Source: Vampirovibrio sp.
GTDB lineage: Bacteria > Cyanobacteriota > Vampirovibrionia > Vampirovibrionales > JAJTHC01
Assembly: GCA_024998755.1 (NCBI GenBank)
Contig: JACEUU010000003.1
Location: 1,355,331-1,417,600 of the forward strand
Reading direction: 5' to 3'
DNA: 62,270 bases
In this document: in pieces, positions 7,869 through 19,442 of the stretch
How the letters are laid out: every line of letters begins with the position of its first letter
Numbering within the stretch: the first letter of the stretch is position 1
Program-made: the position numbers and the translations under genes
Notes under the pieces: generated by a model
Told to the model about the DNA's origin: nothing
The model's input: the letters and a program-made list of their open reading frames with translations, nothing else
Database searches by the model: none

Positions 7869-9587
7869 ATGGTAGATAAAATAGCACTAGCTGAAAGTGT
7901 TTTAAAACAGTCAGCCGTCATCGAATTTAAACCTGACGGGACGATTATTGATGCCAATCAAAATTTTTTAGACGTGATGGGTTACACGTTAAACGAAATT
8001 AAAGGCAAACATCATAGTATTTTTGTGGAATCAGCTTATAGAAACAGTCCCGAATACTCTGCCTTTTGGGAGAATTTACGACAAGGCCATGAAGCAGCTG
8101 CTGAGTTCAAACGGATTGCTAAAAACGGCGATGCTGTTTGGATTCAAGCGACTTATCATCCTGTTCAGCAAGGGCTTAACTCTAAAATTATTAAAGTGAT
8201 TAAAGTTGCTGGTGCTATTAACGATAAAAAAATGCTTGAGGCTGATAATCAAGGTAAGATAGATGCCATTAATAAAGTTCAAGCCGTAATTGAATTTGAC
8301 TTGAATGGTAACATATTAACGGCTAACGACAATTTTTGCACTACGGTAGGCTATACGCTTGATGAAATTCAAGGGCAACACCATAGCTTGTTTGTGGATA
8401 AAACCTATAAAAATAGCCGTGAATATCAACAGTTTTGGGCGGATTTGAGAGAAGGGCGTAGCCAAGTTGCTGAATTTGGACGAGTAGGAAAGCATGGTAA
8501 GCAAGTTTGGATTAGTGCGAGTTACAATCCTATTGTTAGCCCAGTTACGGGTAAGCCATTTAAAATAGTAAAGTTTGCAACGGACATCACAGAACAAGTA
8601 TTGAGCAATGCTGACAATCAAGGCAAGATAGAAGCCATTGATCGGTCTCAAGCCGTGATTGAATTTAACTTAGATGGTACGATTATAACCGCTAATGATA
8701 ATTTTTGTAATACGGTAGGCTATACCTTGAATGAAATCCAAGGGCAGCACCATAGTCTGTTTGTGGATAAAGCCTATAAAAACAGTCATGAATATCAACA
8801 GTTTTGGACTAATTTAAGAAATGGACAGTATCAATCGGCTGAATTTAAACGATTTGCTAAAAATGGGAATGAAGTGTGGATTCAAGCGACCTATAACCCT
8901 ATTGTCAATCCGCTTACAGGTCAACTGTTAAAAGTTGTGAAGTTTGCATCAAACATTACGGCACAAAAAACAAAAGAATTAGAATTGACGGGAAAGGTTG
9001 ATGTCATTGAACGGTCTAATATTTCTGCGGAATGGGATAACGGTGGCACGTTACTGCATTATAACGATTTATTTGCTGAAACAACCGCCAATTGTGGCGC
9101 CATTCAATCCACCTTTCATTTGTCTCGGCTGTTAGATAGCACTGAATTTGCGAAGTTGAAGAATCGGCATAGCTTGCAAAAGGATTTGGTGATTACCCGT
9201 GTAACGGGTGAAAAGCTTTACATTAACGCTAATATTCAACCATTATTTAATTATGAAGGTGAATTGATGAAAATAGTGATGTATGCTACAGACAACACTC
9301 AAAAACTGACCGCCATGAACGAATCTAGTAGTTTAATGGCAAGAGTACTGACGCAAATTAGAGATGTTGCCAATGAAATTGGAGAAATTTCTGATCAAAC
9401 CAATTTACTTTCCCTCAATGCGAGTATTGAATCGGCTAGAGCAGGGGATGCAGGTAAGGGCTTTGCAGTAGTAGCCGAAGAAGTTCGTGTTTTGGCAAAG
9501 CGTTCGGCTCAATCGACCAATGAAATTCATAATTTAGTGGGTGAAACCCGAACAAAAATTGAAGAATTAGAAACGCTTTATAAATAA
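7869..9587 (+). CDS. Soluble chemoreceptor: three PAS repeats plus short MCP signalling tip
   Basis: The protein has 572 residues from the ATG at 7869, preceded by AGAGGAG. A longer frame exists from 7752, but its AT-rich start looks untranslated. Residues 13-125, 135-247 and 259-370 are three very similar PAS domains sharing GQHHSLFV and EYQQFW words. A fourth, divergent PAS-like region follows. The C-terminus (about 485-572) carries the methyl-accepting hairpin tip: [20 protein letters not shown] and [17 protein letters not shown]. No transmembrane segment or HAMP domain is seen, so it probably senses redox or a small ligand in the cytoplasm. The signalling arm is short compared with full MCPs, and adaptation sites may be lacking. 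The PAS repeats are also similar at DNA level, which suggests recent duplication. Confidence 0.85.
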   Translation: MVDKIALAESVLKQSAVIEFKPDGTIIDANQNFLDVMGYTLNEIKGKHHSIFVESAYRNSPEYSAFWENLRQGHEAAAEFKRIAKNGDAVWIQATYHPVQQGLNSKIIKVIKVAGAINDKKMLEADNQGKIDAINKVQAVIEFDLNGNILTANDNFCTTVGYTLDEIQGQHHSLFVDKTYKNSREYQQFWADLREGRSQVAEFGRVGKHGKQVWISASYNPIVSPVTGKPFKIVKFATDITEQVLSNADNQGKIEAIDRSQAVIEFNLDGTIITANDNFCNTVGYTLNEIQGQHHSLFVDKAYKNSHEYQQFWTNLRNGQYQSAEFKRFAKNGNEVWIQATYNPIVNPLTGQLLKVVKFASNITAQKTKELELTGKVDVIERSNISAEWDNGGTLLHYNDLFAETTANCGAIQSTFHLSRLLDSTEFAKLKNRHSLQKDLVITRVTGEKLYINANIQPLFNYEGELMKIVMYATDNTQKLTAMNESSSLMARVLTQIRDVANEIGEISDQTNLLSLNASIESARAGDAGKGFAVVAEEVRVLAKRSAQSTNEIHNLVGETRTKIEELETLYK

Positions 9588-9600
9588 GCACACCCAACAG

Positions 9601-9640
9601 CTTAAAGGCGACTATCTCAATAGAGACAGTCGCCTTTAAG
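9601..9640. terminator. Bidirectional terminator between chemoreceptor and groL
   Basis: An 18-bp stem with one mismatch (CTTAAAGGCGACTATCTC paired with GAGACAGTCGCCTTTAAG) and a 4-base loop sits between two convergent genes. T-rich or A-rich sequence flanks it on both sides. Confidence 0.75.
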
Positions 9641-9681
9641 TTTACAAAATAAGGGTAGCCTTATGATTTAACAGGGGTGGA

Positions 9682-11319
<1,638 letters not shown>

Positions 11320-11391
11320 TCATTATGATTCCTTTTAAATTAACGTACACTAATACAGAAAAAAACAGATTATTATAACAGTTTTTTAAAA

Positions 11392-11691
11392 TTAAAGAAC
11401 GATGCCAAGAATATCGGATTCTTTGACTAATTTATAGTCTTTACCGCCAAATTTAACGTCGTTACCGCCCCATTTGGAAATAAATACTTTATCAGCCACT
11501 TTAACGGCAAGAGGTTGTAACGTTCCGTTAGCATCTACTTTTCCTACACCAACAGCTACAACGGTTGCCTGTTGAGGTTTTTCCCGTGCAGTATCAGGTA
11601 GAAAAATACCGCCAGCAGTTTGCTGGGCTTCTTCAAACAATTCAATTAGCACGTTATCGTGCAACGGCTGAAAGTTGACAGTCATCATCAT
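11392..11691 (-). CDS. groS: Co-chaperonin GroES
   Basis: The protein has 99 residues and matches GroES: FQPLHDNVLIELFEEAQQTAGG (mobile loop region), KWGGNDVKFGGKDYKLVKE and a terminal DILGIVL. The frame is open further upstream to 11820, but family comparison and a GGAGA about 11 bases before the ATG run favour 11691. It begins with three tandem ATG codons (11691-11683), a feature shared by many genes in this window. It caps the GroEL ring and is the first gene of the groES-groL operon. Confidence 0.95.
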   Translation of the reverse strand: MMMTVNFQPLHDNVLIELFEEAQQTAGGIFLPDTAREKPQQATVVAVGVGKVDANGTLQPLAVKVADKVFISKWGGNDVKFGGKDYKLVKESDILGIVL

Positions 11692-11833
11692 ATTAAATGT
11701 ATTCTCCATTTTATTTTGGGTATTGTTCAATAAACCGAACAATCGCCCTATTAACCAGTAACAAGCGGTATAAAAGTTTGAGATGAAAAAGCTGAAAAAC
11801 CTTGTAAGGAAATTCAGCATTTTCTAAATTAAG

Positions 11834-11839
11834 ATTATA
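11834..11839 (-). promoter_or_regulatory. Possible -10 element of the groES-groL operon
   Basis: A perfect TATAAT on the minus strand lies about 140 bases upstream of the groES start. The -35 is weak (an ATTATT-like hexamer at 16-17 bases). This is a prediction from sequence only. Confidence 0.35.
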
Positions 11840-11909
11840 ATATGCCAAACATAGCAATAATACTTGTTTTTAGAATTTTTTAATTTTATTTTTTTAAAAA
11901 ACCTAAACC

Positions 11910-12698
11910 CTACCGTAACAAATAATTTGCTCCCCACGGCAACCGTTGAGTTGATTGCAAAACGGCGGGTAAAAACGCCATTTGCCACTGCGTATCATCG
12001 GCAAAATACGGCAACTTCCCTAACCAATGGCACGCCCCTTGAAATAACCTGCCATCCTGCACAGGTAAAAAGGGCTTAATACTAACATCTGGCTTGCCCC
12101 CAAGTTGATTTAAAACCAACCCCAAAGACCCTAAATGGTTCCCCCGAACAGCCAGTTGAGCCTGTTCTACAGCATTCCAAGTATTATCCAAAGTAGCCAC
12201 CCATAACACTGAGATATCTTCTTGAGGAATAGGGTTCAACAATGCGGGGAAGCTATCGTCCATCACAATCCACTGATATTGCTTTTTCAACAGACGCTTC
12301 CAGCCATACAACCAATTAGGTAAAACCCAAGGTTCGGCTACATTTGCCTCCCATTCTTCGGGTTTCCACGGATGGTCGGAAGAAAACACAGTCAATAAAT
12401 CATGGTTCGGCGTTAAGGCTTGCGGGGCTTCGGTAAATAAGCTATCGACCCAAGTACCGGCTTTTCTGAAATCTTTCTTTAATAAGCTAGCAACCTGTTG
12501 TAACGTCAATGTTTCCGGATGCACCGCCCCCAGTTGATGGGTTAAATTCAGTGTCGGGCAAGCATCTATCCATAAAATAGATTCAGGTGTTTCTGATTCA
12601 ACAAGGTTTTGATTAAGATGAGCAAACAACGCTTCAACCACGGCGGTTTTACCCGTTTTTGGCAAACCTTTTACCACTAAAATTCGAGGGCTTTGCAA
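11910..12698 (-). CDS. P-loop NTPase, CooC/MinD/CobQ-like
   Basis: The protein has 262 residues. The N-terminus ILVVKGLPKTGKTAVVEALF is a Walker A loop, and WIVMDDSFPALL near residue 145 looks like a Walker B strand. LGLVLNQLGG near 195 resembles the guanine/adenine-side motif of the MinD/BioD (SIMIBI) class. The TTG start at 12698 lies five bases after the stop of the dehydrogenase gene, so the two are probably translationally coupled. The exact role is not recognisable. Members of this class handle metal-centre insertion, amidation or positioning. Confidence 0.6.
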   Translation of the reverse strand: MQSPRILVVKGLPKTGKTAVVEALFAHLNQNLVESETPESILWIDACPTLNLTHQLGAVHPETLTLQQVASLLKKDFRKAGTWVDSLFTEAPQALTPNHDLLTVFSSDHPWKPEEWEANVAEPWVLPNWLYGWKRLLKKQYQWIVMDDSFPALLNPIPQEDISVLWVATLDNTWNAVEQAQLAVRGNHLGSLGLVLNQLGGKPDVSIKPFLPVQDGRLFQGACHWLGKLPYFADDTQWQMAFLPAVLQSTQRLPWGANYLLR

Positions 12699-12703
12699 AG
12701 GTG

Positions 12704-13750
12704 TTACTGCTCCAACCCACTAGCGGAAACAACATCCAACAAAATTTTAAGTGTTCCCTTGGTTTTAGCATGAGCAATGGCTTCAACACCTTTGGGTAGC
12801 GGATACCGCCCTTGAATGAGCCTATCAACAGGTAAATTTTGTGTAGCTAACGCTTCCAAAGCTTTATCAAACGGGCCACACCGTGAACCCAAAATCGTGA
12901 GTTCGTTAATAACGACGGGGGCTAAATTAAGGGCTGCACCTTGTGCTACCGTTGATTTTAAAACGACCGTTCCTCTTGGTTTTGTCCAATCAATAGCCTG
13001 CTGAAGCCCACTAGCCGTGCCCGTTACTTCTACCACCACATCGGCTAAATTTGTGGGTTTGTAGCTAGATGATAGGACGGTTGTAATGCCTAAATCAGCC
13101 ACTAACGCTAGTTTTTCAGCGTGTTTACCCGACAAAGTTACGTTGTGGCTAAACAACCGTAACGTCATTGCAATCAACAAGCCCAATTTCCCATCCCCCA
13201 AGACAATAATAGAGGTTTCAGGAGAAATTTTCAGTTGTTCGGGTATTTCAAACGCCGCAGCTAACGGCTCGCAAAAAACGGCTTTATCAGTTGAAACGTT
13301 GGCAGGCACTTCATACAAATTACGAACGGGTGCTTTCACATACTGGGCAAACCCGCCGTCATGATTCACGATACCAATGACTGTACGGGTTGGACAGTGG
13401 TGCGGATGCCCGCAAGTATCGCAGTGTTCAGGGGATGTTGCTAGGGTACACGCAGCGTTAATATCCACACAAACCCGCTTACCTAACCAACTGGCTTGTT
13501 CAGGGTTATTGGCATCAAATACGCCCACTACTTGCCCCACAAATTCGTGTCCCAATGTGCCTTCATAGCCCATATAGCCTTGTATTAGTTCTAAATCTGT
13601 ATTGCAAACGCCAGCGGTTAAAACTTGAATGAGTGCTTCGCCTTCGGCTAACACGGGCAACGCTAATGATTCCACACTCAGCTGATTATTTCTCCATGTT
13701 AAGGCTTGCATAGTAGTGCCAGAAACGGTTTCCAAGAGAGAGGTCATCAT
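12704..13750 (-). CDS. Zinc-dependent medium-chain alcohol dehydrogenase family protein
   Basis: The protein has 348 residues. The catalytic zinc site is visible as GVCNTDLE and LGHEFVGQ. The structural-zinc lobe is CDTCGHPHHC, with a further Cys earlier in the lobe. The Rossmann motif is VLGDGKLGLLIA. It should oxidise an alcohol or polyol, or reduce an aldehyde, with NAD(P). The substrate is not evident. The gene starts with two tandem ATGs and is followed within five bases by a P-loop NTPase gene. Confidence 0.8.
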   Translation of the reverse strand: MMTSLLETVSGTTMQALTWRNNQLSVESLALPVLAEGEALIQVLTAGVCNTDLELIQGYMGYEGTLGHEFVGQVVGVFDANNPEQASWLGKRVCVDINAACTLATSPEHCDTCGHPHHCPTRTVIGIVNHDGGFAQYVKAPVRNLYEVPANVSTDKAVFCEPLAAAFEIPEQLKISPETSIIVLGDGKLGLLIAMTLRLFSHNVTLSGKHAEKLALVADLGITTVLSSSYKPTNLADVVVEVTGTASGLQQAIDWTKPRGTVVLKSTVAQGAALNLAPVVINELTILGSRCGPFDKALEALATQNLPVDRLIQGRYPLPKGVEAIAHAKTKGTLKILLDVVSASGLEQ

Positions 13751-13779
13751 CTTAATTATTACTTTCTTGTTACAGTGGG

Positions 13780-13807
13780 TTGGTATAAAGAGAATCTTGA
13801 CTATAAT
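13780..13807 (+). promoter_or_regulatory. Sigma-70-type promoter for the M48 protease gene
   Basis: TTGGTA (13780-13785) is followed after 16 bases by TATAAT (13802-13807). It lies about 80 bases upstream of the M48 start and is divergent from the dehydrogenase gene. Confidence 0.5.
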
Positions 13808-13889
13808 GTATTAGTATAATCCAAAAAATTAAAGTTTCGTTGATTTTACTCGTTAAAAAGCTGTTTTGCAAGAAAGCCTTCTCTATCCT

Positions 13890-14561
13890 ATGAAACGTTC
13901 AAATTTTATTAGTCAACTTTTTTTATCTCTGTTAGTGGTTGGTGTTTTAGCTTTTAACTTACCGATTGTTTTAGCCACTTCCTCAGGGGCTAGCCCTGAA
14001 CCGCAAACCGCCCAGCAAATTGTAGACAAACTGTTGCGTGATAACAATATACCCGCTGAAAAAGTAAGAAGTGTAAAACTAGACAACCAAAACGTTTTTA
14101 ATGCCTATACAGACGGGCAAAACATTGTGATGACTCAAAAATTATGGAATGCCCTGAAAACAAACGATGAGAGAGCTTTTGTGCTTTCCCATGAATTAGG
14201 ACACATTATGGCAAACCATGTAACAAAATCCGTTTTTAGGAGTGCGGGTTTCTCTATTTTTACTAGAATTGTAGCCTCCGCAACGGGCAACCCATGGATA
14301 GCCAATGGCACTAGTTTAGGCTTGCAATTGGCCAATATGAAGTTTAGCCGATTACAAGAAACCCAAGCCGATGAACGGGGAATTATTGAAATGAAAACGG
14401 CGGGCTACAACCCCAATGCGGCTTTAGTGGTATTTAAAGTGTTAAAAGAAGGGGCAGGCAAGGGAAGAGGCGTTGAATTTTTGCAAACACACCCCCTGCC
14501 TGAATCTCGTATTCGGGAATTGGTGAATAAATACGGCTTGAAAGACGATCCCTCGGCTTAA
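13890..14561 (+). CDS. Exported M48-family metalloprotease
   Basis: The protein has 223 residues from ATG 13890. A TTG eight codons earlier would place charged residues before the signal peptide. Residues 1-31 form a signal peptide. The zinc-binding motif is HELGHIMANH, and the third ligand is in ETQADERG. The C-terminal THPLPESRIRELV is typical of M48 peptidases such as BepA/LoiP-type periplasmic quality-control proteases. No C-terminal TPR domain is present. The target is unknown. Confidence 0.85.
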   Translation: MKRSNFISQLFLSLLVVGVLAFNLPIVLATSSGASPEPQTAQQIVDKLLRDNNIPAEKVRSVKLDNQNVFNAYTDGQNIVMTQKLWNALKTNDERAFVLSHELGHIMANHVTKSVFRSAGFSIFTRIVASATGNPWIANGTSLGLQLANMKFSRLQETQADERGIIEMKTAGYNPNAALVVFKVLKEGAGKGRGVEFLQTHPLPESRIRELVNKYGLKDDPSA

Positions 14562-14590
14562 ATAGCGTGTTTAGTTTCACATCTTGGGCC

Positions 14591-14610
14591 GGCGACCTCT
14601 TGTGGTCGCC
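14591..14610. terminator. Short GC hairpin between convergent genes
   Basis: GGCGACC and GGTCGCC form a 7-bp stem with a 6-base loop between the M48 gene and the GspF-type gene, whose 3' ends face each other. No strong T-run follows, so terminator function is tentative. Confidence 0.35.
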
Positions 14611-14661
14611 CGAATCAGGATTATACGCCATTTAATCGTTTAATCGGTATAAAATAAATTT

Positions 14662-15930
14662 TTAGCCAGCAACCACTTTGTTGAGGGCGAAAATGGGTAG
14701 GTAAATAGCCAAAACCACATACAACAGTAAAACCCCTAACACAATGGTAATCAACGGCTGAACCATCTCAGTTAATAAAGTAATGCCCATCTCAATTTCC
14801 GATTCTAAAAACTGTGCCGCCTTGTTCAACATCACTTCCATTTCACCCGTCTGTTCACCAATGGCTAACATTTTGGTTACCAACAGAGGAAACACATTAG
14901 ATTCTTCTAATGGCCTTGAAGCAGAGCTACCAAGCATCAACGATTCTTGAGCAGCTTCAAATGCCAAACCCATTTCATGATTGGTTACGGTAGCAGCCGC
15001 CGTTTTAAATGCTTCTGTAATAATAATGCCACTACCTAATAAGTTAGCTAATGTAGCGGTAAACTGGCTTGCGTAAACTTTTTTAAGAAAATCACCCAAG
15101 AGGGGAATTCTTAACAAGATGCTATCAACCAGTGGTTTGCCAATGCCTTGCCTAAACACATTAAACCAAGCCCCTGCAACAAATAGGGCAATTAAAATAA
15201 GCCACCAAAAATTTTGCAACGTTTTACTAGCCAACAACAAAGTAACCGTAATAAATGGCAAATCCGCTCCTCGGCTATCAAACATTTGTTCAAATTGAGG
15301 CACAACAAAAATCAACATAATAACCAACACGGCTGAAATCACAAATAGCGTCATGGCAGGCATAATTAATGCCCCAGTTATTTTGTTACGCAAACTAATT
15401 TGTGTTTTGATTAATTGTTCCAACCGCAAAAAAACCCGAGACAAATCACCGGTTTGTTCGCCAGCTTTAACCATAGCAATAAACAACCTTGAAAATGTGC
15501 CTTTACAGCGTATTAAAGCCCCACTAAACGTGTAGCCGTTAATCACATCGGCTCGAATTTGTTGTAACATTTGCCTAAAGGCAACGTGTACGGTTTGCTG
15601 TTCAATTAAATACAATGTTTCTACTAGCGGAATACCACTACCTATCAAGGTACCCATTTGTTGGGTAAACATATAAACTTGCTTTAAACTAGGTTGCTGA
15701 CCCAGTAACACCTTTAGAATACTTAAAGCACCTGCACCATTAGCTGTTGTTAACCCAAAGCTAATGGTGTTACCTCTGCGTTGTTGTATTTTTTCTAGCT
15801 TTTGAACCATTCTACCTTGGTTGCGCAATAGTTGCTTGGCATGGCGTAAATCAATCGCTTCAATATTGCCTTCAACAACCCGTTTAGATTCCATTTCTAA
15901 AGCTTTATAGGCAAATACGGACATCATCAT
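14662..15930 (-). CDS. GspF/PilC-type inner-membrane platform protein
   Basis: The protein has 422 residues with two tandem T2SF domains, each ending in hydrophobic segments: residues 170-240, and the C-terminal stretch ITIVLGVLLLYVVLAIYLP. The opening FAYKALEMESKRVVEGNIEA and the repeated GE(Q)TG motifs are characteristic. It forms the membrane platform that couples the secretion ATPase to pseudopilus or pilus assembly. It lies 16 bases downstream of the GspE/PilB-type gene in one operon. The start has three tandem ATGs. No pilin, secretin or GspG gene is in the window, so type II secretion and type IV pilus cannot be separated. Confidence 0.88.
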   Translation of the reverse strand: MMMSVFAYKALEMESKRVVEGNIEAIDLRHAKQLLRNQGRMVQKLEKIQQRRGNTISFGLTTANGAGALSILKVLLGQQPSLKQVYMFTQQMGTLIGSGIPLVETLYLIEQQTVHVAFRQMLQQIRADVINGYTFSGALIRCKGTFSRLFIAMVKAGEQTGDLSRVFLRLEQLIKTQISLRNKITGALIMPAMTLFVISAVLVIMLIFVVPQFEQMFDSRGADLPFITVTLLLASKTLQNFWWLILIALFVAGAWFNVFRQGIGKPLVDSILLRIPLLGDFLKKVYASQFTATLANLLGSGIIITEAFKTAAATVTNHEMGLAFEAAQESLMLGSSASRPLEESNVFPLLVTKMLAIGEQTGEMEVMLNKAAQFLESEIEMGITLLTEMVQPLITIVLGVLLLYVVLAIYLPIFALNKVVAG

Positions 15931-15946
15931 TGCACTCTGTTATCCC

Positions 15947-17959
15947 TTAATTTTGCCCATTACCATTACTGCTACCTAATTCAAACCCCAATACCCGAAC
16001 AATTTCAGATAAAGATGTTTCACCTTTTAGCGCCTTTAGCTTGCCCTGCATGGCCAACGTCTTCATGCCCTCACTAACAGCAGCATCTTCCAAAGCCACG
16101 CTAGAAGCACCAGAATCAATAAGTTGGGCTAGATTTCTGGAAACAGGCATTAGTTCATAAAGCCCTGTTCTACCCGTAAACCCTGTATCGTTACAGTGTT
16201 TGCAGCCAACCGCTTTATAAAGTTGAATGGCAGGTTGCTGAGCAGTCAGCCCTAAAATATCGCGTTCATCAGGGGTGGCAAGGTGGGGTTCTTTACAGTG
16301 GTTACATAATTTACGCACTAACCGCTGGGCAATAATGCCAATAACTGATGTACTAACTAAATAAGCAGGAGCACCCATTTCAAGTAATCGAGAAATAGTT
16401 TTAGACGTACTGTTAGTGTGAATAGTACTAAAAACCAAGTGGCCTGTTAATGAAGCATTTAAAGCGGCATCTAACGTTTCAGAATCTCGAATTTCGCCCA
16501 CCATCAAAATGTCTGGGTCTTGGCGTAATAACGCCCGTAAGCAACTGGCAAAAGTTAACCCAGCTTTGGGTTGCACTTGCATTTGGTTAACCCCAGGTAA
16601 CACATATTCAATAGGGTCTTCAATAGTAGAAATATTACGGTCGGGGGTGTTAATATCCCGAAGGCTGGCGTACAGCGTACTGGTTTTACCCGAACCCGTA
16701 GGGCCTGTTACTAAAATAATACCATGAGGCGAACGTATCATTTTCGCTAATTTTTTTCTGTCATCAGGGTCTAACCCTAAATTTTCAATGCCACTAGTGC
16801 CTGCATTCATTTTTAATAGCCTAATAACCAATTTTTCACCATAAGCAAGCGGAATACTATTAACCCGCATATCCACACTGTTGCTACCCACTTGGTGCTT
16901 AATACGCCCGTCTTGTGGTCTGCGTCGTTCTGAAATATCCATACCCGCAATGACTTTTATTCTGGAAATAATACTAGACGCCATTTTTAATGAAAGAGAT
17001 TGAGCTTCGTGCAGAATACCGTCTTTTCTAAACCGCACTAGCAACCGTTGGGGTTGCGGTTCTATATGAATATCGCTAGCATTTCGGTCTGCGGCTTCGG
17101 TTAATAGGGCATTCACAAATTGCACAACAGGGGCAGAATTGGCGGCGGCTTCCGATTCTAATTCAAGGGCAACATTACCACCTGAACCATCAAGGGTTTC
17201 ATTTTTAAGTACATCTACTTCTAGGGCTTCTAGCACTTGGTCTGCAGAATAGCGTTTGGCGTAATAAGTATCTAACATTTCTGACAGTTCAGAAGACGTC
17301 GATAACTTCACCGTAACACGGTAGCGTGTCATCAAGGCAATATCATCTAACACCTTGGTTTTATCAGGGCGAGCCATAATAACTTCAAGCCGACCTTCTT
17401 CCAAATCTAAATGATAAGGAATAATACAGTTTTGGCGAATAAAATCTTCGGGCAACAGCTTCATTATTTCTGGCTTTAGGACAATGCCCTTAACGCTAAT
17501 ATATTCTAATTGATGCAGTTCAGCCAACCCCATGCCTAATTGTTCTTCAGTTACAAACCCACTTGAAACTAATACTTTACCAATGGGTTCGCCAGAAGCT
17601 TTGGCTTCAGCCAACGCTCTACTCAATTTTTCAGCAGAAACCAACCCTTTTTCTAATAAAATAGTCCCAATTCTTTTGGTGGCGACTGATTCTGGCATAA
17701 CAACATTTTGCCCCAACGCTTGGCTGAGGGGTAGTGTATGGTTTAACGATAGATTAACCCATTGCTGATTAGCCTCTATTGCTGGAGGCATAGGAAGGCT
17801 ATTGACCACTAAAGCTGGTAGATTGTTACTAGATACGTTAGTGGTTACGTTGACCATAGTAGCACCAAAAACTTGAGGGGTTCGGCTAGATGATGCCCCT
17901 GTTTGGCTCATGGGTTGTTTATTGGGTTGATTAGAAAAGGACATAGTCATCATCATCAT
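15947..17959 (-). CDS. GspE/PilB-type secretion or pilus assembly ATPase
   Basis: The protein has 670 residues. An N-terminal T2SSE_N domain (about 95-240, from IGTILLEKGLVSAEKLSRAL) is followed by the hexameric ATPase. Walker A is GPTGSGKTSTLYASL and Walker B is ILMVGEIRDSETLDAAL. The His box is FSTIHTNS. A four-Cys zinc finger has CNHC and CKHC at either end. It powers assembly of a type II pseudopilus or type IV pilus. The first 85 residues are low-complexity. The start has four tandem ATGs (17959-17948), with a GGAG about 13 bases upstream. It is followed by the GspF-type gene. Confidence 0.9.
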   Translation of the reverse strand: MMMMTMSFSNQPNKQPMSQTGASSSRTPQVFGATMVNVTTNVSSNNLPALVVNSLPMPPAIEANQQWVNLSLNHTLPLSQALGQNVVMPESVATKRIGTILLEKGLVSAEKLSRALAEAKASGEPIGKVLVSSGFVTEEQLGMGLAELHQLEYISVKGIVLKPEIMKLLPEDFIRQNCIIPYHLDLEEGRLEVIMARPDKTKVLDDIALMTRYRVTVKLSTSSELSEMLDTYYAKRYSADQVLEALEVDVLKNETLDGSGGNVALELESEAAANSAPVVQFVNALLTEAADRNASDIHIEPQPQRLLVRFRKDGILHEAQSLSLKMASSIISRIKVIAGMDISERRRPQDGRIKHQVGSNSVDMRVNSIPLAYGEKLVIRLLKMNAGTSGIENLGLDPDDRKKLAKMIRSPHGIILVTGPTGSGKTSTLYASLRDINTPDRNISTIEDPIEYVLPGVNQMQVQPKAGLTFASCLRALLRQDPDILMVGEIRDSETLDAALNASLTGHLVFSTIHTNSTSKTISRLLEMGAPAYLVSTSVIGIIAQRLVRKLCNHCKEPHLATPDERDILGLTAQQPAIQLYKAVGCKHCNDTGFTGRTGLYELMPVSRNLAQLIDSGASSVALEDAAVSEGMKTLAMQGKLKALKGETSLSEIVRVLGFELGSSNGNGQN

Positions 17960-18012
17960 TCAAGCAAGATGCTCCGAATTTATAAGGTAGCAAAATTATT
18001 CCATTCGGTATT

Positions 18013-18537
18013 CTAATTAATCGTTTTTGTTAACTGGCTCAATTTACCTTGGGCTTCAAGCAAAACCAGTTCTAGTAAAGCCTCTTGCTCACCTAGTTTT
18101 ACGCAAACCAACAGCAAATGCCCTAAAACTTCCATACTAGGTTGCAGTTCACACTGTAAGCATCGTTCATTATAGGCGTGTAAAAGGGCTTGGGTATTAA
18201 TTAACCTAGAAACCAATTCCTTACGACGCAATCCATCCATTAAATACATGGCATTAAAGGCTCTATATGAATATAGATTCTTATCGTACCACCGTTTCTT
18301 ATCTAACGATTTGATTAACGCCTGATGCTTTTCAGATCTTGATTCAATAAACAGCAGTTTTTTATCATCTTGTTGATAAAGTTCCATTATATATTCAATG
18401 ACGCAATTACAGTAGGTTTCCATCAAACTGATGGGCATTTTTTGCAACCTACCGACTAAGGCTAATAAATTTTTATCTTTTTGGTACCAGCGTTGATTTT
18501 CTGCATTAAATGGTTTTTTTCTAGTCATCATCATCAT
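18013..18537 (-). CDS. Hypothetical protein upstream of the GspE-type gene
   Basis: This 174-residue protein is basic at the N-terminus and mostly alpha-helical by eye, with no signal peptide or membrane segment. I recognise no domain. It starts with four tandem ATGs, with GGAGA about 10 bases upstream. It lies 53 bases ahead of the GspE-type ATPase on the same strand and may be the first gene of that operon. Confidence 0.6.
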   Translation of the reverse strand: MMMMTRKKPFNAENQRWYQKDKNLLALVGRLQKMPISLMETYCNCVIEYIMELYQQDDKKLLFIESRSEKHQALIKSLDKKRWYDKNLYSYRAFNAMYLMDGLRRKELVSRLINTQALLHAYNERCLQCELQPSMEVLGHLLLVCVKLGEQEALLELVLLEAQGKLSQLTKTIN

Positions 18538-18771
18538 AAGAAGAAGGTCTCCAATAGCAAGAAGTGAAGCGAGTTATTATTATAAAAACTCTATTCTTGG
18601 CTATCGGTTTTTAAGTGGGCAGTCTTTAATTAAGTTGTAACATCATGACACATTCTTCATCTTTAAACTGTAGATAGGTGTTATACCTATTCACTGTTTA
18701 AATAACGAAAAATCATGGTGAGGTATGGCTTTAAACCCTACCTCACCGCAATTCTAATTTCGCAATGGATA

Positions 18772-19287
18772 TTACACCGATAAAAATGACGGGCAATTTT
18801 CTACAGGGTTCACCCAACACCCTGCAGAAGTAGGCAATTGCGTAATTAATAATTGGCGTAACAATTCCCCCAACGCAAAGGGTACGGTTAAATCCACCGG
18901 TTCGTCAAAATCTTGCGGATGCAATTCTAATTTACTACCATGCTTAGGAGGCATTTTTACATCATCATCTTCTTCAAATAAAGATTTTACACTAAATGAT
19001 TCCACAATATCAAATCTATCTTCAACCCATGTATTACCCACACACTGGCTACAAGGCACTAACGCCTTACCCGTTAACGTACCTGCTATTTCAAAACCTT
19101 TAGTGGTGCGTACAAACTGCAACACCCCTGTACCTTGAAATTCAAAATCGCTTTCAACATCCACCAAGGTAATGGCGCCTTCGGGCTCCCAAACAAAAGA
19201 AGGGTGTCCGTTGGTTACAAAAGAGCGTAAATCCATCGTATACGGAGGTAATTGCGGAGAATATGTGTGTTTGATAGATTTTGACAT
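18772..19287 (-). CDS. YceD/DUF177 family protein (23S rRNA accumulation factor)
   Basis: The protein has 171 residues. It matches DUF177 by the central LTGKALVPCSQC and the C-terminal QLPTSAGC region, which together supply Cys pairs. In other bacteria YceD is linked to 23S rRNA accumulation and is usually encoded just before rpmF. No rpmF follows here: the downstream side holds only intergenic sequence and then the unrelated 18013-18537 gene. Confidence 0.7.
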   Translation of the reverse strand: MSKSIKHTYSPQLPPYTMDLRSFVTNGHPSFVWEPEGAITLVDVESDFEFQGTGVLQFVRTTKGFEIAGTLTGKALVPCSQCVGNTWVEDRFDIVESFSVKSLFEEDDDVKMPPKHGSKLELHPQDFDEPVDLTVPFALGELLRQLLITQLPTSAGCWVNPVENCPSFLSV

Positions 19288-19442
19288 GACGGGTTAATGG
19301 CTTTCTGAAAAAATACAAAGAGATTATATTTAACTATACAAAAAAGACGATTAATTCCCAAGGCTTTTTCAACTACCCCATCAAGCTTGCGTGTGGTACT
19401 ATTTGATAAACGTTATTAAAAAACGAGAATGTCTTAATTACA

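Noticed and set aside
11392..11839. CIRCE/HrcA operator before groES
   Set aside because: I looked for the TTAGCACTC inverted repeat and did not find it.
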